This document shows positions 60,396 to 64,000 of a stretch of DNA of 64,000 bases, one piece after another (within the stretch, counting starts at the first letter, position 1; each line of letters opens with the position of its first letter). Below the pieces are notes generated by a model. That model saw only the letters and a program-made list of their open reading frames with translations. It made no database searches and was not told the origin of the DNA. The translations under genes were made by a program, and so were the position numbers. Location: positions 20,408,351 through 20,472,350 of the forward strand of contig NC_072458.1 of the NCBI RefSeq assembly GCF_027596085.1, written 5' to 3'. This DNA comes from Anoplopoma fimbria. Its lineage: Eukaryota; Chordata; Actinopteri; Perciformes; Anoplopomatidae.

Positions 60396-61227
60396 TTAAG
60401 ATCAGGTTATGTCAGGATGCGGGATTGAATGAAATTAAACTTCATGCAACAGAGCAGCTAATTGATAACAGAGAGGAACAAGAAATATAACGCTCTGGCT
60501 GCAGAGACAACTTGTTTTTTTTCATGGGATTTGTTGACAATAAGCTCTAGAGACTATCTTGTGTGATGGGATCACATTGGACCACAATTACCTGAGAACT
60601 CAGCTTTCATTTTGATCTCAACAACACACCTGTGAAGTTTTTTGCGTCCAAATTGGGCCCATTTAGTAAAACAATACTAACCACTATCTGCTGCGGCTAG
60701 AAAGCTTATTTAATAATGACAGACAAATCCTTTTTAATTACCTTTTAAACACTACTTAACTCAGATTATTATTTCACAAATGGCAGTTTAGTAGCTGCAA
60801 CATCATTCAGACTGCATCATTCATACCGATAAATGATCTCATGTAGTCTCGTCAGCCACAGGGACTCAAAAGACTTGTCACTTTATCCATCAGACAACAT
60901 GCATTTACCTCCCTAATGAGCGCCGTAATCCCACCAATCAAAGCTGCTCCCCTGCCAGGGATTCAACCTATGGCAGCAGCCGTGATGGTGACCACGGTAA
61001 CAAGACCAGAAAGCTGCTGCTGCCACCAAAAGGAAAAAGTAAAAAAAAAAAAAGTGAAGGGTTGAAGGAGGAAATGGTGAGAATGACTAAATCTACAATT
61101 ATGCCTGGTGGGCAGCAGAGAACATGCATCAGTATGATGTGATAATTGCCTGGACATGCTAGTGGGGGCAGAGTGCACCTTATTTATAGAGAAGATGGGA
61201 ACAACATGACAGGAAACACTATGCATG

Positions 61228-61339
<112 letters not shown>

Positions 61340-61465
61340 CCAATACTCCAACAGGAGAGAGTTTGACCTTCATGTAGGAGTGCTGGAGTTGACACAAGCA
61401 CGTCTGCACTGGGACAAGAGCTCAGGTTTAACAGGCATATTGAAAAGGTCAGAGCTGTCACTCAC

Positions 61466-61472
61466 CCACACA

Positions 61473-61518
<46 letters not shown>

Positions 61519-61570
61519 AAGATGCACACCCAACCAAGGTCCATATGTGCGTATCCACACACACACACAC

Positions 61571-61634
<64 letters not shown>
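61466..61634. repeat. Two (AC)n arrays
   Basis: Arrays at 61466-61513 and 61556-61634 with short unique sequence between. Both are inverted complements of the GT array at 61231. Confidence 0.97.
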
Positions 61635-61636
<2 letters not shown>

Positions 61637-61748
61637 CTGAGAGGCAGCTAGCGCATGCCAAAACGGTGAACCATGTCAAATTAAAAGAGAAGTTTGTGTG
61701 CTCTCTGCCCATCTCCTTTAGAGACTGACTTCAACACACACATACAGA

Positions 61749-61750
<2 letters not shown>

Positions 61751-61806
<56 letters not shown>
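61751..61806. repeat. (AC)n microsatellite
   Basis: About 28 pure units. Confidence 0.97.
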
Positions 61807-61807
<1 letters not shown>

Positions 61808-62147
61808 TTTGGGCAGCTGCCAAAAAACCCTGGAGCTGGCAGTTTTTGCCTGGTCTTATTTTTCACCCTCTCCCCACACCCATACACCCACACAAAACAC
61901 ACACCCAGACAGGGTCATTGGCGTATAAAGTTGTTTTGGTCTGTTTGGGGATTGTGATTGGACGCCGTGTTGCTAGCCAAAAAAAAAAAAAAAAAGAAAG
62001 AAAAAGTATTTTCTCCTGTAGTAACAGCTCTACCTCACCCCCGCAGACTACCCAGCCTGCTAATCTGCCTCCTGATTGGCTGATTGGGTTCCTCACTCTT
62101 TCCTCTTTCTGCCGCTACCTTTTTAAAAAAGAAAAAAATGCTTCTCC

Positions 62148-62150
<3 letters not shown>

Positions 62151-62223
<73 letters not shown>
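62151..62223. repeat. (AC)n microsatellite with (ACAG AC)n end
   Basis: About 36 AC units grading into ACAGAC units to about 62240. Confidence 0.97.
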
Positions 62224-62228
<5 letters not shown>

Positions 62229-64000
62229 AGACACAGACACCGGCTGGTGCAGTGTTGACACATGCTGGCACAATCAAAAACACACACACACACAGACACA
62301 CTTGATTGGCACCCACATAATATGAGATGGGGAGAGACGAGCTCTGAATGTAGATAACAACATTGTTTATGAAAACGTTCCTAAATTACAGTATTTCATC
62401 ACTCACATGGCTCAATTTTCAACACAAAATGATGAAATAGGTAATATATAACGTAGTTTTTTTTTTTAGATCCTCACAATACTGTATTTGTTTTTCTTAG
62501 TGATAGGATTACAGTACCGAATTATCATCAAAAACAGCAACTCTTGTTGGTATTTCTTCATGATTACACAAATAGTAATACAGAAAAAATATCAAATGTA
62601 TGCAGAAGTTGGCATTTTAAACAGATGTAGAAAAGAATACATCTTGGAAACATTCATATTATTTACTGAATAGTTGTTTAAATGTAAATATAGATAAACA
62701 AATCTAGATTATGACTTTATACCACAGTAAATCCTACATTCTTACGAGGCAAAACTGATGATCTACACTTTAGATATTTCCATCACATGCAAGTTTAATC
62801 ATCTAAAATACAGTATGTTACAGTAATACTGTAACGCTGAAAAACACAATGCAGTTTAAGGAGAATGAATCAATAAGAGGAGGATAATTGCATTCCTTTT
62901 CTTCATGTATTCCCACTTTCCATTAGTGCCATACAATGTAGCGGTGAAGTAATTAGCAATTATGTTGCAGTGCTGCTCACCAGGGTAACATTAAAATACG
63001 GTGCGTGCAAAGACATGCAGTGATTCAGTGATCTGTACACACAGCGAAACGCATTCAGACTTGTGCTGCAGAAATATGAGGTCTGTTTTTGTGTTTCAAG
63101 ATAACATTTACCAAGTATGTTTGACATTGAAACTTGGTTATGAGCCAAAATAATCAATAAATACTGCTATAATACGATATACTATATAGTGATAAAACAA
63201 ATCTAGAGAGACTTAGTTATTGCTTCCTCTTATACCGAATAATTGGAGTAAATATGTAAAAAAGCTCATCACTTAGTAAGAGATTCAGGCCCGTTTCTGC
63301 ATGCATCAAAAAGGTGTGTGATTGGGAATATATATATATATACTGTGTATATATATCATTTTTTGCTGCCAAACCAGCCTGTTATCCCTGCAAAGCATTT
63401 GACAGATGGTGACATGCCATATTCAACAACGTGTGACAAACACATAGATTTTCCGACTTGAAAAATATTCAAAAATCCAATTAAATCAAACAGTTTCGGA
63501 CTGTTTTCAGTAGAGAAACAGACAACGCTGATATCTCATTTGGCTCATGCCTCATATTCCACAACTTTAGGATGTGGCGTGAACCTGTACTTGTGGAAAT
63601 ATTTATTGGATTCTTCCGTTTGGCTCGTTTCATTCTGCCAAAGTAAATATCAGCAGGAGTGAACGAATGAACTTGCTTTTTCTATTTTTTCTGGTGTACA
63701 TTAATATTGACTCTTACTGACATCCATGATTGCTTTAGCGACGGAAGAAGATGCATCACCTTGTGCCATTTCTTCTCACTGTATGTTGCCAAAAAACATC
63801 CTGTTATCCCCCCAAAAAATGTCATACTCACAATGATGTGAAATAAAGACATTTTGAAAACATTAAAAACTAGCTTTGAACACATGTTTTGATTAATATG
63901 AACATAACTAATGTTTTGTTTTGGCTCTACATATTATAATACAGTATGTGTTGGACTTTTTCTTTTTCAGTTTCTCAACTTTTGCTCAGTTTACTTAAAT

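Overview
This is vertebrate DNA, almost certainly from a teleost and probably a percomorph. It holds one single-exon protein gene with clear signature sequence, a sox4 orthologue (SoxC transcription factor), encoded on the minus strand at 5269-6411. The rest, roughly 90 percent, looks like the sparsely genic regulatory territory usually found around vertebrate developmental regulators. The fish assignment rests on fish-type retroelements: an L2-clade LINE 3' tail ending in TGTAA repeats, tRNA-derived SINEs with fish-type bodies, and very many long AC/GT microsatellites.

Layout. 1-733: unremarkable sequence. 734-1345: a SINE, a long AC array and a dispersed repeat. About 3235-7030: the whole sox4 transcription unit on the minus strand. 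Its promoter has a TATA box at 7023-7028 with CCAAT boxes and a GC-type box behind it. The 5' UTR carries three short upstream ORFs, the intronless CDS encodes 380 residues, and the AU-rich 3' UTR is about 2 kb with a poly(A) signal at 3253-3258. 7.1-13.2 kb: microsatellite-dense sequence upstream of sox4, with a CpG-dense block at 10.55-13.16 kb that might hold a separate promoter or noncoding transcript. 13.2-64 kb: noncoding sequence with dispersed repeats, LINE and SINE remnants, and several long non-repetitive blocks. By eye these blocks resemble conserved developmental enhancers, best at 25.5-26.13, 40.99-41.74, 22.25-22.44, 36.84-37.1 and 54.74-55.47 kb. That judgement needs cross-species alignment.

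The strongest unexplained structure is a 209-bp segment present twice, at 46627-46835 and 48797-49005, with only two mismatches and no gaps. Other points of interest are convergent GT/AC arrays able to fold into long hairpins, a LINE pair in which one copy has lost half of its 3' stem-loop, a 28-bp minisatellite inside a LINE 3' UTR, and a perfect 14-bp-arm hairpin abutting a dispersed repeat. I found no novel multi-gene system. Apart from the sox4 frame, long ORFs here are antisense shadows, translated microsatellites or chance frames. In vertebrates the genes near SOX4 include CDKAL1 and the CASC15 noncoding locus (from memory); neither was recognised here.
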